The notes under the pieces: generated by a model
Database searches by the model: none
What the model saw: only the letters and a program-made list of their open reading frames with translations
What the model was told of the DNA's origin: nothing
Part shown: positions 38,001 through 53,000 of the stretch, piece after piece
How positions within the stretch are numbered: position 1 is the first letter of the stretch
Layout: every line of letters begins with the position of its first letter
Made by a program: the position numbers and the translations under genes
Source: Acanthaster planci
Lineage: Eukaryota; Echinodermata; Asteroidea; Valvatida; Acanthasteridae
Length of the DNA stretch: 64,000 nucleotides
Direction of reading: 5' to 3'
NCBI RefSeq assembly: GCF_001949145.1
Contig: NW_019091512.1
Span: 221,923-285,922 of the forward strand

Positions 38001-41000
38001 TGTCAGTAGTATGAATTATCATACCTAATCACATCTGGACCAGTGGCAGCTGAGGTTGTCTTATTTGATAAAGTTGGCAGCACGGGACGTTGAGTATAGT
38101 GCGTTCGTAGCTACGACGAGAACCCCCACATCCTCGCACCCATGCATTTTTCTCATTGTTCGAAAAGAAAACAGCTCAAGAACTGTGAATTATTGGCGGT
38201 CCTTTCCTTTTTTTTCTCTGTCTAGGCTGTCTACTTATCGCTCCGTTTCTTCTCGAAAAAAGCCTGTTATTTCATATTGCTTGCAGAATCTGAGAAATAA
38301 TCGGTCAAGGTGATTCCTGTTACCTACCACGTGATGCCGTCTTTTTGGAAAGATGATAAATTAGCATCCCCCTTTGTAATTTGGGTTTTCATTCTTGGTA
38401 TTTTAAACATCAGGCTTCCCTGCTGTCGGCAGATATCTTATAAAAATGCATCGATGTATCTTTTCACTCTATCTTCGCGTCCAATGTGGCTTGCGGAAGC
38501 AATCTTGCAATCCCCAGCATTGTATGCCTGGTGTGCCATGGTCATTTCAACCCAATTGGCGTCGTGTCCTTCACCTCAAACAGGCATATAATTTGCTTTA
38601 CTGTCGCCTGAATGAGCCCGTCCGTCTCCTCAAACACGTGCAGTCGCAAATATACGAAGCCTCCTCGGTTTCCATATTTGTCATATTCTGGTTTGCCAAA
38701 CGTTCTTGAAAATAGAAAGCCGTCGGAATAGTAATAGTATCAGCCTTCCACCAAGGACTATTCCTGATTTGCTTCAACCTTCATATGAAAATGAGCTGTG
38801 TATTAATTGCATTTAGAATTCGTCATTTAAATGTTGGTACTCATGTGCTGGTGCGATGGAGTAGGGAATTTGAACTTAAAGGAAACACTTGCAATGACTT
38901 TTTTGTAAAGTTACTTTTGGTGCATGTTTCAACTTTTCTTCAGTGTACAAAAACTGTTTAAAATCTTTGAAAGTTGGAGTTAAATGGATTCTAAACAATT
39001 TTAAACATGCAAAGCTTGGCCAAGCTTTTCCAGACAAGCGAGGGCACTGTTAGTGTAGTGTCAATCCAGGAAGACACTGTTCAGTTTGTGTTCATATACT
39101 GAACCCCAACATATGCTCTTTGAAAATGGTTCCAAGGAAAGGTCGCTCGCTTGCTTATATCGTCATACTCATGCAACAATGAATTGTCAAAGAAATGGGA
39201 ATGCGAAGTATAAAAAACCTAGAATTTCTTGGGCACAAATCAGTGCAACATTGAGGTTCATTTCCTTGGATTACTTCACAGATTTTCTCATAAAAATGCA
39301 AGTTCATATTAGCATAAAAACCAAAAGGCCACAACACAGATAAAAATAGCACTACAAAACGTGAAAATAAAGTTAATCGAAACACAAAGCTGCGCTTTCA
39401 AGGATTTTAGTAATAAATTTCTCTTAAATGGTCCATTTACTATTCAGAGCAATAATTTATAATAGGTTAGTGAGGTATAATACATACACAAATCACATCT
39501 GTACTTCTGTACCTCTCTATTGGAGTGAATGCAGCAGATTCGAAACAATAGGCCTATCACGGGTTCAAACATCTCAGTGTTTCTCGCTCTCACGCAAATC
39601 TTTAAGCACTTCTGCAATCAATCAGGCGCGCTTTTCATACATGTATTTGTGTGCAGTATGGACTTGCAGTTGATGCGAACAAAAGTTAGGGTGCCGTCGT
39701 GTCTACCAGTCAATTTAGGGACAGCCATTTTCCTGTCAATGAGCACTCGATTGGACTATCCACCGCTACTTATAATTGAGACTTATAAGTGAGGCTAGTG
39801 AGGGTCACGAACGTTTGCACGCAGAAGGCTCGAACAAGCCTCACTTTTGTTGTTTGCCCACTGTATTGCATCATACGATCATAATATATTAGCATCATGG
39901 TTATTGCATTGCTATTTTGCTGCACAGGTCTCACAAATAGCGGTGGGTAGTCGGATCGGGTGCACCGATCCGCTAAATATCCGCGTGCTTCTGTGTTACT
40001 AGCACCGAAGCAAAATGCTGGCAGATAGGAAAGTTTTTTTCACAAGCACCCGAGGTCGTGTAGGTATTGCACAAAGGTTCCAGACGTGCATGCAGGCATT
40101 TCAAGAGCAGTTTTTCGTAAGGTAGCTTGCATTTTGTTGTAGAAATAAATGCTAGGTGTCCCTCCCTTCTGAAGTTGTGGGTAAACGGTACCAGCACACG
40201 ATTCCCCCGTTTTGCTATCTTTGTGACGAGCTGTCTTCTTTATGTGTGACAATTTCTGTCGAACGTCAGTGCCAAACATGTGGTCGATGTTTTTCATTCT
40301 TTTTCTGAAAGAAAAAAGAAAAAATGCAACTCACGAGTTTATGTAAGAATGAACTCAAGCAAGCATTAGCATTGCGAACTGAAAACGTGACAGAGTTCTA
40401 ATGGATTACATTATATATCTGCATCTGTAGTCATTGATAGTACTTAACTGTAGTCTGAAGTTCTCCTTCATCAGATCACCCTCATTCGGTATATTTGCTA
40501 AACCCATTCCCTTTGATGGCTAATGCATTTTGTTTGTTGCTTCCTCTTCTGTTTTTGAGCGTCTTGGCACGTGTAAGTTCTCAACATGAATGGACTTCAA
40601 GTGCAGTACCGTTAATAACCGGTGACACTGTAATGATATTGCCGCGTGTGTACACTTCATAGTTAATTCAGTCGCTTAAAATTTTGATGGGGGAAGACTT
40701 GTGCGCACTTGTGCGTGATGTGCTCTCCATTTCTTTGTCTGGCCGGCTATACTGCTAATGTGAGTAAAGCTTGATTTCCATATGGTTGTTTGTAGCGAAG
40801 ATGGAACATAATACGTGAAAACGTAGACACGAACGGAAGAAACGGTGCATGACGTCGTTCCACTCCGAAATTGAAACAAAACTCCGTGATTTGAAGCGGA
40901 AAATGTGCTTTTAGATTTACCGTACCGCCTCATGATGCCAAACCTCTGCTCCAGTTTCATGCATGTCATTGAGGGTCAGCTATTCCGTTGATCACTGGGG

Positions 41001-44000
41001 TGTAATATTTAAGCATTCAGGAGAAAATGGGCAAAAATCGTCGAATTAAGCGAGAGGGATATCGTTACACGCCAGTCATGCCAGCATGCATGCTCGTATG
41101 GGGATACCACGGCTATTCGATGCAGAAAGTCGGCAAAATTGAACCTGGCTCATCTTTGCGATCGTTTGCTGGGTGGTTTGCGTTTGTCTGCGTTGTCGGC
41201 GACACCACCGTTTGGCATGTTTCCATATGTCCGCGTTGCAGTTTGGCAATTGACTGCGTTGCCCTCTTTGTATCTTACGTCGATATCGAGACCAGGCTTT
41301 ACAGATCGTGCAACGTCGTAAGGCCGGTTTATACTTCAGGCCAATGTGAAGGCGCAGCAACTTTGACGTCACCAAAGATTTGCAGCAAAATTTTGCTCAA
41401 GTTGAAATGTGCCCAGCTTTGACGAATTGCTAAGCAAGAATATATTGATTCGACGTCACCAATTTACGCTCTTGTTCGCTTTTGCGCCAAGTTGAGCCGG
41501 CCTTTCGAAGCTGAACAGTTTCCAAAATTCCACCAAGCCTCAATTTAAGTCTACCCTAACTGCTGTGCTATTTCGTGCACCGTACAGGCCAACTTAATCG
41601 CAAGTTTTACAAGGTGTCGTGTTCAAACGAAACACAAGTGATCCAAATCCCGGTCTTGCATTAAGGGTGTTGATGTCCCTGTGCACCATATTGCATAGAG
41701 CTGCATCGAGCCAGTGGGTCTCTGTCATGAAATTAATGAAAGCGGAATCTGGGTGTAAGTTGTTCACGGGGTCACTTAACTCAATACTCATTCCTCAACT
41801 CATCTATATTGTTAGCGTTTCTTTTGCACTGAACAGGTAACCACAGCAGTTGAATACACTTCATAATAGATTTCGGGATGCCCTAACAGCTGCCTTTTCG
41901 GATCCAACGTGCCCGCGTCATTGGTTTTGAAAAAAAAGGCATTATCCAAAGTTTAGGAAAAGTGACAATTAGAAAAGAATTGTTTGGGAAAATTAGAGCG
42001 TTTCGAAACTTCAACAGCAGCGGCCGAAAAACAACAAAACTGGGTTAGGACAATGTCGGGAATTTTCGGAAATCTAAAGAATTGTCTCGATTTTAGAAAT
42101 GTTTGTTTTGGAATTGGACTAGCCGAATGATTCCTTGTGAGCGTCCTCGCCATTAGCTCGAGTTTATCAAGGGAATCTCCACGCACCTCTCTCCCTCATC
42201 GGAGTCCCAGCATCTTAACCAGCTCGTTGTCTCTTTCCTCAATCGTTGTTCCACCTCCTCCCTCACCCCCCCCCTTCTGCACACGGGGAAACTGGCAAAC
42301 ACGGGTATGATAGTCCCGTGGAAGCGCCGAGTCCCCATCAGCGATTTTACCAACGCCATCCCCGCCGATCGCCTTAACGAGCCCCCGGGGGTCCGTGTAT
42401 CAACATAGCCTGATGAGGCTTGCCCCCGGAGCTATCATCAGGAACATAATGCATCCCACAAATCAGCCAGAAGGGAGAGGAAGGCTGGATAAGCTCGGTC
42501 AGGGTAAAAACAGGGGATGAGGAAAATGAAGACGTACGTCGCCGACTCCGGGAAAGCCCGCTACACCGCGTGCCCTTGATTTTGTGCCATTAAGTTGTCG
42601 CGCTCGTTTTGTTGCAGCAAGCCTTGTTTGTTTGAGCTTCACAGTATCTCAGAAGACACAACACAGGAGACACTCCATCTTGAAAGTTGTATGCGCAACT
42701 GTATTAAAGATGTCACACTGTAGCTTTTTGGGTACTATTTCACCGACGGACCACATCCAAACAAAGACCCCAACATCTAAAACAAACAGGTGACAAGAAA
42801 AAAAACACCCGTAATCAATGAATCCGTCAGTTTTTGCTAGAATAAACAACGAAGATCCAGAGCAGGTGCAAGGTTAGAACGCGTTTGGGGGGAAGGGATC
42901 AGGACCAAAAAAAAAATTACGTGCATAAATTGATATCCGCTTCTTGCAAAAATCTGCACGGATATATTAGTTTAGACCATGTATGTTACACAATCTATTT
43001 TATATAATTCACTTTTTACCCCACAAATTACCGGTATTAAATTAACTACGTAACTATAGGATTGAATACGGTATTATAAAAACATTCCCCACCATTTGAT
43101 TTATAAATGTGCGTTTCCTTTATAGTACTCTTACTGTCTTTAAAAATACCCCCGAAAAACCCATAAAAACTAGTGCTGCTTTTTTATCGAGGGCGGGGCG
43201 GGTCTAAATAAACATTTTATGCAGCGTAAAAGGGAGAAGTGGAAATCCGAGAGTTTTTCCCTCCAAATCTCAGCGGCGAAGGTTCTTTGAAATCGGCCCG
43301 GGTGTCGTCCCTCGCGAGTCACCGGCGGGCCTCGGTGCTGCGTGCGAGTGTTGAGTTACGGTATCATCGCACTTAACCCGAATTGGACTGCCAGAGGATG
43401 CTTTGTTTTAACGAACGTTAAATAAGATTACACAACGCGCATAACAGTGTAGAACACAGCGAGAAAGACAAACCAGTTTTCCAAGACTTCCTTCAGAGAT
43501 ATGCTAATTATATTTGAGCATTCAATCCACTGTATGTAAATTCATAAAGCAATTCGTTAATTTGCATCGACTGGAAGCCTGCCCCTACTCTGGGTGAATG
43601 CGGAAGCGAAGCGAAGGTGACGCCAGGAGTCGTTTGTCGTGAGATTTGGTTGAGATGAAATGTGTTAAAATTTGTCGAATCGTAGCGTAAATGCTCCATC
43701 TGACGTCGCACAAAACCAATTCCCGCCAAATATGAACCTGCCTTCAGTCACTTTTTCGAGCACACTGCTGAGGACGTGAAACTGGCCATCCATTTATCAC
43801 TAAAGATCCTAATGCGTACAATCTGCAGGTGTATTAGAGAAATATGGAAGGGCTGCGTAGCACCGTGATCAGAATATCGACGAGAATATGATATCAGTAT
43901 GTGATTGCCATATTTCAGAGCACTTATTTGATATTATATTCTCGTCGATGTTCTGCAAGTGTATTGCTTGTTTGTTTCGTTTTCTTCACATTTCGAGTCA

Positions 44001-47000
44001 CTAATCTGTTCCACGTAGCGAGTTCTTCAAAGGCACGCATCCAACGGGGCTACATCGTTGAGAGTGTCTTTGAAACGAACATCAACTCTGAGATAGTGTT
44101 TCAAAATTATCTCAAATTACTCATAAATCTACTTTCGAGCAAACTCACACTAATAATTAATTGTGCTTGTAGTTTGTCATAAAAGGAAAGAAAAGAAATT
44201 AGATTTGTACCCAGGAACGCATAATCAAATATCAATGCTATAGAAGCAAACATAAATGTGACCAGGTTTTAGTAGGCCCTTGCGAGACTAGAAGAATAAC
44301 AAAGTCCCTTCGTTCATGCATCAAGAGCCAGGGGCCTTCTTGGACAAGTTACTCCTCTCTCCGTGGCTTTTCTCCGCGTGCGTTCACCCAGTTCCTCCGC
44401 CCTCGGTCATGTCAAGTTTGGAATAACAAATTGTCAGAGGATCCTTTCTCGTGTTATTTATAAATCACTTCCTTCTCGTCCGCGCCATTTTTTTTTCGGT
44501 CGTCAGTTTCGATTAAAGAAGGAGCGGGGGCTCGGGCGAAGAAAGACGAGCTTGAGTGGAAATCGGCTGCCTCGAGTGAACGGCTCTGACCTTTTTGTGG
44601 TTAGGTGGGACATGGATAGCCCTTTTTTTTGCAGTGACAGGGGAAGAGATGTGTAAAAGGATAGTAATGAGTGTATACGTCTCCCTGATCGTTTCCTTTC
44701 CCGAGGACGTGCTTGACTCGTCCCTTGCCAATTTACCAAATGGGATACCACTCCGAGTTGAATTAATTTCAAAAAAAGTAAGACCTTGACCTTAACTTCG
44801 ATCGTGTTTACTGACCTGAACCAAATTGCTGTGGACCCTTTGCGTACAGCAGCTATCTTTGGGGAAGGGGTAGGACCAAGCCAATCGCTTGGTCCTATTC
44901 TAATTCAGTAACTAGTGCATATAACGTCTCGCCAACCTCTGCAGATTGAGCAAAATTGGCACTTCTAATGTGGCTGCCAAAAGAATAATGACATTCGGTA
45001 TCTATAGAGCACTCGTATCCCCATTTCGAACTTTTCAATCAAAGCCATTTTGCTTCCATTTTAAGGTTTTAAAAAGACATTCTGTTACCATTACTTGTTT
45101 TCTTGAGATAGCACTTCGTTTGTAAAACGCACTCCATAATGTATAGCAGATGCAGCATTATGTAAGCGTTCCTTTTTCTGGTTTGGCCCGTGTTAGAAGT
45201 CATTGCCCCCAAATAAAAAAGTAATTCCGCGGAATGAACGATTGTGTGACGTCGCATATGTTTTTTCATTGGAGGTAATTTATGAACTTTTTTGCTTCAT
45301 CCCAGGCCTGGGCGCAAAATATTATGCCGTTAAGCTGAGAGTTACAGTTGCTCAGAGAGTGGCGAGTCCGCGGAATGGAACCACTTCACCCCCGCGGTGA
45401 CGAATAAATGGACTGTGACACCGAGAGCGGTTTCTGTTCGTTAAAATGCCCTCGCTGGTAAATTGGGGCACGCGTCCCTTTAATTACCGCCCCGTAAGTA
45501 TGTCCAGTCTCGCGCGTTCCCGGCGCGTGTTCGCGCCGGCGGGCCGGGGTCAGTCGGTCAGTTATTATTCTACCGGCACGTGGCACGATGATGGGCGGTC
45601 TCCTCGGTTTAGTCCCTGAACCTCAACCATTCAGACTGTTTCCATTGGAAATCGATTCTGTCTTCACTTCTCATATTTTCAACTGTCGCATGAGTTCCAA
45701 AAAGTCAAGTCCTTCGCAGTACCAGCAGAATCCATTCCTCATTAATACCAACAGCACCGAAATAAAATCTAAACCTATTATGTTGAAAGCATTAACGGTT
45801 TTAATAGTTTTGGACTTTGAAATGCTGCGAACGTGAATGTAGGACTAATCTTTCCATCTGGCACATGAATTTTTGATAATTCCCGTTACTGTTGACATGA
45901 CCTCTCAAGTAACCCCTATACTTCACGTTGATCTGGAACACATTGGCACCACGGAGACCATGAATATTTCAGTATCTTGTTCAATTTAAGAACCGTGTGA
46001 ATGACGACGGCTGATGTCGACCCAGCGCGCGGTTAGGATTTCGCCGACCGTGAACTCGCCCTCAACACCCGGGCGTCACCTCGCTGATGGTATAGCACTG
46101 TCTTTCTCGCTTTCTCCGTTGACCTCCCGGCTTTGACGCCACATTCCTGAGGCTTGTTGATTCGGCGAAAGAATGCCCGAATTGGCGGGGAATATTGGTC
46201 GCTGCCGACCAGGTGTCCAACGAATGACCATTTGTCAAAACATTAATTACTCCGTTGTCCTTCTCTGTTCTTTTTTCCACGCTGAATGACGCTCTGAAAC
46301 TGCTGCTATGGTGAAAGTAATATGGGACACCGAGTGATGACCCATGAAATGACCTTGCTCTGCGGATGAAACTTGATCAAGGTCGTGCTAGACTTTGCAT
46401 TGTCAAAACTCTCTTGCTGGTACCAGTAAGCCCTCGCTCTGTGTTGGTTCCGAGCGTTGCTGTAATGGATTGCTCTTTAACGTCTACTGGCATGTCTCAC
46501 CAACCCTGCTGTTTTCGAGCGCTTGAAACTGCAGCCACTAATCTCTTGGCAGGGCCCTCCCAGTGCTCCCAAGCCATGAGCCCTCTCACGGGCTGTCATC
46601 TGCCTGCCTTCCACTGCGGTTTACTAATGTTGTCGGTTCGGCGTTGTTTTTCCATCCCGATTGAAGTTCAATGCCGGTTGAATTCATCCAATTGGCCTTG
46701 TCAGTTCAATATTTTACATTCCACCTTGACATTGCTCCACAGCTAGCTTGGCAGTGAGGAGTATGTTTGTTCCAAAGAAATGCTTCCGATCACATTATCC
46801 AAGGCAGACGGGTAGAAGATTAAAGACTGCATGTAAAAAGATTTTGTCGGGTGTTGGGGCATTTAAAGAGTACCTTTGAATTATTTCATTTGTTGATTTA
46901 ACGATTGAGTATAAAAGTCCCGAAGAGATATTCCTTTTTCCCTCTTTAAGTCACTAGATGTAATGCTAAATGGGATTTCCGGAAATAGTTGTTTCAAAGC

Positions 47001-50000
47001 AGTCCATAACAAGTTGGTGGGAACAGAAAAGAAATTTAAAACGTGTTTATCTCGTAGAATAATTAATGGAACTGACTACCAGAGGATAAGTACACTTGGT
47101 CTGATTCTAATCAAAAGATTAGTTAGGAATGACCGGGCTGACCACGCACATCCAAAAACTGGACATCAGCGCCATACAAATACACCACAATTAGATCTGG
47201 CCAACAGTTTGTTACTAAAGTTAGGCAAACAGGGCTCAACTGGCCACAGGGATCTGTCAACAGAGCGCAGATGACAATCATGACGGCAGATCACCGGTCG
47301 TGGATAGATTTGACTGACCTTAATCTTGATGGCCAGTAACTTCTGGTCGTAGGCACTCGGAATTCTCGCGGTATTACAGACAACGTCATTGCCGTGTGCG
47401 AAATGAAGTCACGGCCCACCACCAGCGCGTCACTGAGCGACGTAGCATACGGGACGCAAGCCAAGCGCGCCTTTTCCGGAATAGAGCAGTCTGTTTTCGC
47501 AATTTTCATATCACTGGAGCTGAGCGAGATGTCTCGGTTTGAGGTATCATCGCTTGAGCCTTTGTTCATTTATGTGAAAGATATTGCCGCTGTGCACAAA
47601 ATGTTTCATAGCAGGAATGGCGGGTCGTTCAGCCATGTCCGAACTACTGTGCTACGGCTAGAGCTAATATGTGAGTCTATGGAAAATAGAGGAAGCCGCA
47701 GGCAGCGGCTTCTATTGTTGTGTGTGTGTAATTGCCAGCCGCAGCTGTAATTCAGACGCTGCCTTTCTGTTAACCATAGGAACCGAAGACCCTTTTTGCC
47801 TCGTTGGTCTCACAGGTAGATGGACCCCTGTTTTAACTTAAATGAGAATGAGGCACAAAGGTCTTTTATGCACAGGCCTGGTACAGTGTTTTCAAAATGC
47901 TTATGGGATGTGGTTATAGGCCGACAGTGAAGTTGAGGTCCAAGTTGCCTCCATGAGCGTCACGGAGGAGGGATGTTGAAAAGAATTAAAAGAATGTAAA
48001 AAGGAAAACAAGATAGGAGGAAGAGAGTGCCTGTACAAAGCCTCTAAATACTTCCGAAAGAAATCCTGATTACGTCTTTGGTTGCCTTATCTCGTTACAA
48101 AATATGACATCGAATTTTCACTCTAGTCACACGCTTTGCCAACCGGTGTATCGACTTGGTAATCTGAACCTTGCCGTCAAAATGCCCGTAATTGTCGTCC
48201 CGTGGTTTCTTTGCCCGGTGGGGCTCGGACTGACGACTCGCGGAAGCATCCCGCAAATTGGCCAGAGTGAATCCAGTCGCTTTTCCGCGACACCCACACA
48301 ACGCCCCGAGGGCAGGATCGAAGCAGATTTGCTGGAATCCCGACACAGTCGATCGAGCGGCGCGATCACGTATATTGTACCGCCATTTGTGGACGGGTCG
48401 GGTCGAAGAGCATCCCATCAGTGGGATTTCGTCTCCACATCGATCCGTCCAAAAGTTCGCCCACGTCTTTCAGGTTTTCATCCCTGAAATGGGAACTCTG
48501 GTGATTGTCTCTCCGGGTTTTTTTTCTGATTAAAGGTTTAGAAGTATACACCGCGATACATTAAGCGTTAAGACCCACGTGCCGGTCGTTGCCCCGAGCT
48601 GTTTAGGCCGTGTTCGCAACCTGATAATTGAAACCTTTCATTTCGCAATATTCGTGAGGCTCTTGATCGCCCACCTCCTGCGGTATAGGAATTTGTTGAA
48701 TGAGCCGTGGAGTAGGCCTACGTCTGTAACTCGCATTTTAATGTCCGCTTTTAACTGGTGTGTTGGAGAAGGGCGAGATTGAAATGCAGCTGTGGTTTCT
48801 ATAGCAACTGGAGTCGACTCAATGATCGCTTGGAACGGTGAATTGTTTGGAATTGTACTTCGTTTATCGAATCAAACCAACTCCAGTGGGTACTGTACCG
48901 GACAGTTGTGTAACTTACAAACATCTTGGTGTCTTGAAATCACCTTTCGTAAGATTAACATTGTGTGTCGCTTTTCGGATGCATGTATACATTACAGATT
49001 CCTACACTTTGGTCCATCGTTCCATTTCTTCTAAAATCCTGCTTGCTCCTCAGCAGTCCTCGAGCCGCGTGCAGTTTCTAGTAAAATGACCGGAGACGCT
49101 CCGGGGCGGACGCATCAAGACGCAATTACACTGTCTTTTTCGAGCACCTGCTCGGCTTGTAAGCTCCCGTCGGCCACTAATTGGGTGCGAATATCCCACC
49201 GGCTCGATCTCACCGTGATTTTACCGGCGGGAGAGGGCCAGATTAAATTATACATTGAAGACACGGGGCACGCACCGGCAGGACGCGTGGTTAAAACGCG
49301 GCGGATTCAGTGTCTTACAGCTTGGCCTTTTGATTTCGTTTCAGTAACGAAAACAAAGGACATGTGGAAACACTTTGCTAGCCTGTCATGCTATTCAAAG
49401 AGTTCATTGATTTGTGTGTGCATTTGCTCTAACACATTTCAAGCGGTTTCTCAGTGGTTTAGCAGTTACCCTGAAGTGCCGCTTCAGTGCTCATATTCGT
49501 TCGGTATTGGAGTAATAATATTCGTAACAATGAACACCTTTGAGAGGAAGAGGTGCTATTTAAGACCTGTCTTTACGTACAAATCAAAGAGTGTTCTAAG
49601 AGTGAACTAAGGCGTTTTCCTTATCTCCATCCTCCTCTTGGCACAGGGAGAGATAAACATTTTATGGCGCAAAAGTAACTGAAATCTGAGCAGCGCACAG
49701 CGCGCAACGCATATTGATGCAACATTACGGTACCACTTATCATCTCGGTGTGGCGTAACGTTATACCGAGGCTATAGGGAGAATTCTTGTCGGTAGTAGT
49801 GGCCGGTGCGCGGGACAGCTTTCAGACCGTGTGCAAGCCGAGCCCAAGGGCCACCTTTAAAATCCCACCCACCCCCCTCCCGTCCGAGATGCACGACATC
49901 CTTCGCACGCACGCGGGTTCTGTGGGTTTAGTTGAAATTCGAGCTAAGAAGGCGCTCTGGAAGCAAGACACGCCAAGTTGGCTCCGCAGCAGTAAAGCGC

Positions 50001-53000
50001 GTCTATGTCTGCTCCGAGCGCTGTCAATTTCGATTGGGATAGCAAAAATCGTGATTCCCAGCACACTCGCCAGTGAGACTTGTTTGCAAGAGATGTGTGA
50101 GAGTCCGTTTACAGGAGTCGAGTAGAGACGGTTCTGTACAAGCAGACGGTGCCGGACGTCAACATGTTATGCTTGTTATTCGTCTGAAACAGGAAGTTTT
50201 GCACCAATTATGTACACTAACGCGAGAAGATTTAGCGAGCGTCCTATCACTCGTTCGTTTTCAATGGTCCCCCTTTTTTATTTCAAAACAAATTAAAGGT
50301 CTTCTCCTGAACACTCGCCTTTCTCGTGGAAAAAAGGCAAGATTAGCTGGCGCTGGGCTTTGCATTTTGATGTGATTCCAAGTCATTGGGTCAAGTTCAA
50401 CACAGACATCGTGTGTTTCACATTGTTTGCAAACAGGGCACTTTCTATGACTGTGGGACCCCAACGCATGAACTTAAGTGAAAAGTGTATACTTCCCAAA
50501 ATTACTGGTCTCTTGACCAATAGCTTACGCCGCTTTCAAGTGGTTTTATAACTCTATGTAATGCACGAACAATTTGTCTGCCCGATCCGTTATCTTTAAT
50601 GTCGGTCAGGATTTCAGACGGACATTGCTTGGCGCATTTAATAGTTCAAATAGGTACAATGTGTTTTGTTTTTGCATACTTTCAAAGGAAACGCTCGTAC
50701 ACCAGTATGTGTACCAACATACCGCTTCCCTTGTCCATGTGGCTACGGCTATTCATGTGGCAAGCAACAAAACCAGATACCGTAGCTGCACAAACCTTAT
50801 TCGCACGTGGCCTCTTAAAAGATGGTGACCCGCCAAAAAAATAAGGACCTTTGACCCATCTGTAGGTGATTCAAAGTTGCTTTTTTCTCCTGTCTTTTCA
50901 GGTGGACTCTTCGTAAAAGGCAGTAAGAGTGAGCAAGCATTCAATTTCGCTGTCCATCGGATCAACCGGCTGAAAGCCCCCGAAAACGACACAACATTGG
51001 TGTCGGTGAAGCGACACATCGCTGGAGGTAACAGCTTCGATGCCTACAAAAGAGGTAGGACTTCATGTGATGGCAATTTGCTTGTTCTGCTCGATGGCAC
51101 TGCACTGATCTAATGGTACTCAGCCAAAATGATAGCCAGGATTCTCTCCCATAAACCGACGATTTGCCTGGTTAATTGTGTCTTTTTGTTATTCGGTTTC
51201 TGCTTCGTCTGGGAACGGCGTCGTTCATTTGTGAAATGTTCGACTCTCCGTGAAGTTACTGGCCCAAATTTTGTGCGGGAAGCGGGACTCAAAATTGATG
51301 TTCTTGTCAAATGGTCCTGATGACTATGTATATAGACCGTTGAGTCATAAATCTTGATGAACGCGCTAGACCCAAACTTATTCAGATATTGTTGCTTGAT
51401 TCAGAAGAATTATTCCGCAAGATTTTCATCGTCCTTATTTCGTTTTTCAACGGATGGCGAGAAAATCTGTTCAGCCATTACCGTGTCCACCGCTGTCTGC
51501 ACACTTGCACCGAACCTGTTTAAAGCTTGCGGAGTCACGCATCCTCTGTGCAGCGTCGTTGTTTATTTGACCGCCACGGCGTAGGGTAAGAATGATTTAC
51601 ACAAATCAGCGTTCTGATTTATGACGACGCGACCTGGGCGGCTCGTGCTTCATGTACACATCCACCAGCCACCCCCCCGACGCTGACAACCGGCTTATTG
51701 ATTCGCTCTTCCTGGTCCCGTTTTAATGCGATATCCATGGCGGACTATAGGCATGCAGGATATTCTCTAGCGAAAGAAGCTACTAAAGCTTTCATGAGGA
51801 CACATTGCACTCGATAGAACCGTGCGTTTTTATCGGCAGACTGTTTTTAGTTTGGAGATGATCAACTAAATAAAGCACTGTTGGTTAAAAATTGGATGTG
51901 GCCTACGACAACTGTTTATAATCCGCGTAAAGCCGGAACTGCATTGAGCCACACAAACAGACTTGGACAAATAGCTTCATGCAATCGCTTGATTTGTTTT
52001 AACTTAGCCCCAAAACTTCACGTTCGTATTCCCTCTCATCATTTTAAGTATCTTAAGGGTGTACACCCTTTGCACTGCATTCTACGCCGGGGGGTTGTAT
52101 CCCGCCTGCCCATCATACCAAAATTGCCGAAAGGTTGATGTCTTGTATTTCTTCGAGTTTACAAAGCAATGCACTCAGGAAGCAGAAAATGCTCCCAGGA
52201 AACCAAAATAAGCACATGACTGCGTGCACTGGAGAACACAGTAGGATTTTCTAGAGCCCGCTTGGTATTGAGTAGAATTGATGTGGTTATCATTGTTGAC
52301 GATGGGGTAGCATCTCCAACGGGTAGGACGACACAATGGGAGGTTAACGAGAACTTGAGGGACCATCTCCCCCTGACGACAGAGCAAAGCACGCGGCTTA
52401 GGAGTGTTCCATGGCAAGTACAGCCCAACATGCGCTGCCGACGCGAAAAGTTCAAGTGGTCCACCGGGATTAAACCGGACGGACGCCAGCTCCACTCATT
52501 TGTCGCGGCGGAGACCATATCGAGGGGAAAATAAAGACGTACCAGCAGCGCGGCAGCGACGCCATTTGTTGAGGGATGCGGTGTCCACGACCTACCCTAT
52601 TTATTACAGGAGCCTGTAGATTTCCCCCTAGCAGCTGTTAATTAAAGACACAGTGAAACTATAAAGGAATAATAAGCATATTGCTTTAAAAAGATAAACG
52701 ATAAGCTGGATCAAGCGAGGTGACCTAATGATGCATCATTCATCACACATCCCGTTTGTCTTGCCAGTTGTGCGCGCTGCATCCATATCTTCCCCGTGCA
52801 CGCATTATCAGCCGCTTCCATCAAGTGAACCACGTTCCGCATAAGCTCCCGGGATCTTGTCCACCGTTGTGAAGAAAGTCCTTTGAGAAACGGAAGAAAC
52901 CAGTAAGCCTGACTTTGCATAAATGTCACTGACAATGAAAAGGACCTCAATCCTTTATGTTCTACCCTCGTAAATCAGGTTTGCATTTCCTAACGAGGGT

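Larger units (their letters stand above)
32009..50901 (+). other. GRIK: Intron 1 of the GRIK-like gene (about 18.9 kb)
   Basis: The intron starts gtcagt and ends with a pyrimidine tract and cag. No coding exon is recognisable inside it. It holds a fold-back element (34872-35096), a Fam-B repeat (38876-39427), a MITE (41321-41503), a microRNA-like hairpin (43870-43955), and GC/CpG-rich islands near 42180-42560, 43180-43400, 45360-45600, 46030-46200, 48090-48480 and 49080-49320. Apart from these it is AT-rich sequence in which I see nothing specific. Long first introns of receptor genes often hold enhancers, but none can be proven here. Confidence 0.75.

Noticed and set aside
48095-48551. Long overlapping open frames on both strands
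   Set aside because: Several frames are open at once in the same GC-rich island, which is a composition effect rather than coding.
49086-49610. 174-codon plus-strand open frame
   Set aside because: It starts in a GC-rich island of intron 1, has no family likeness, and lacks splice or start context that would mark a gene.
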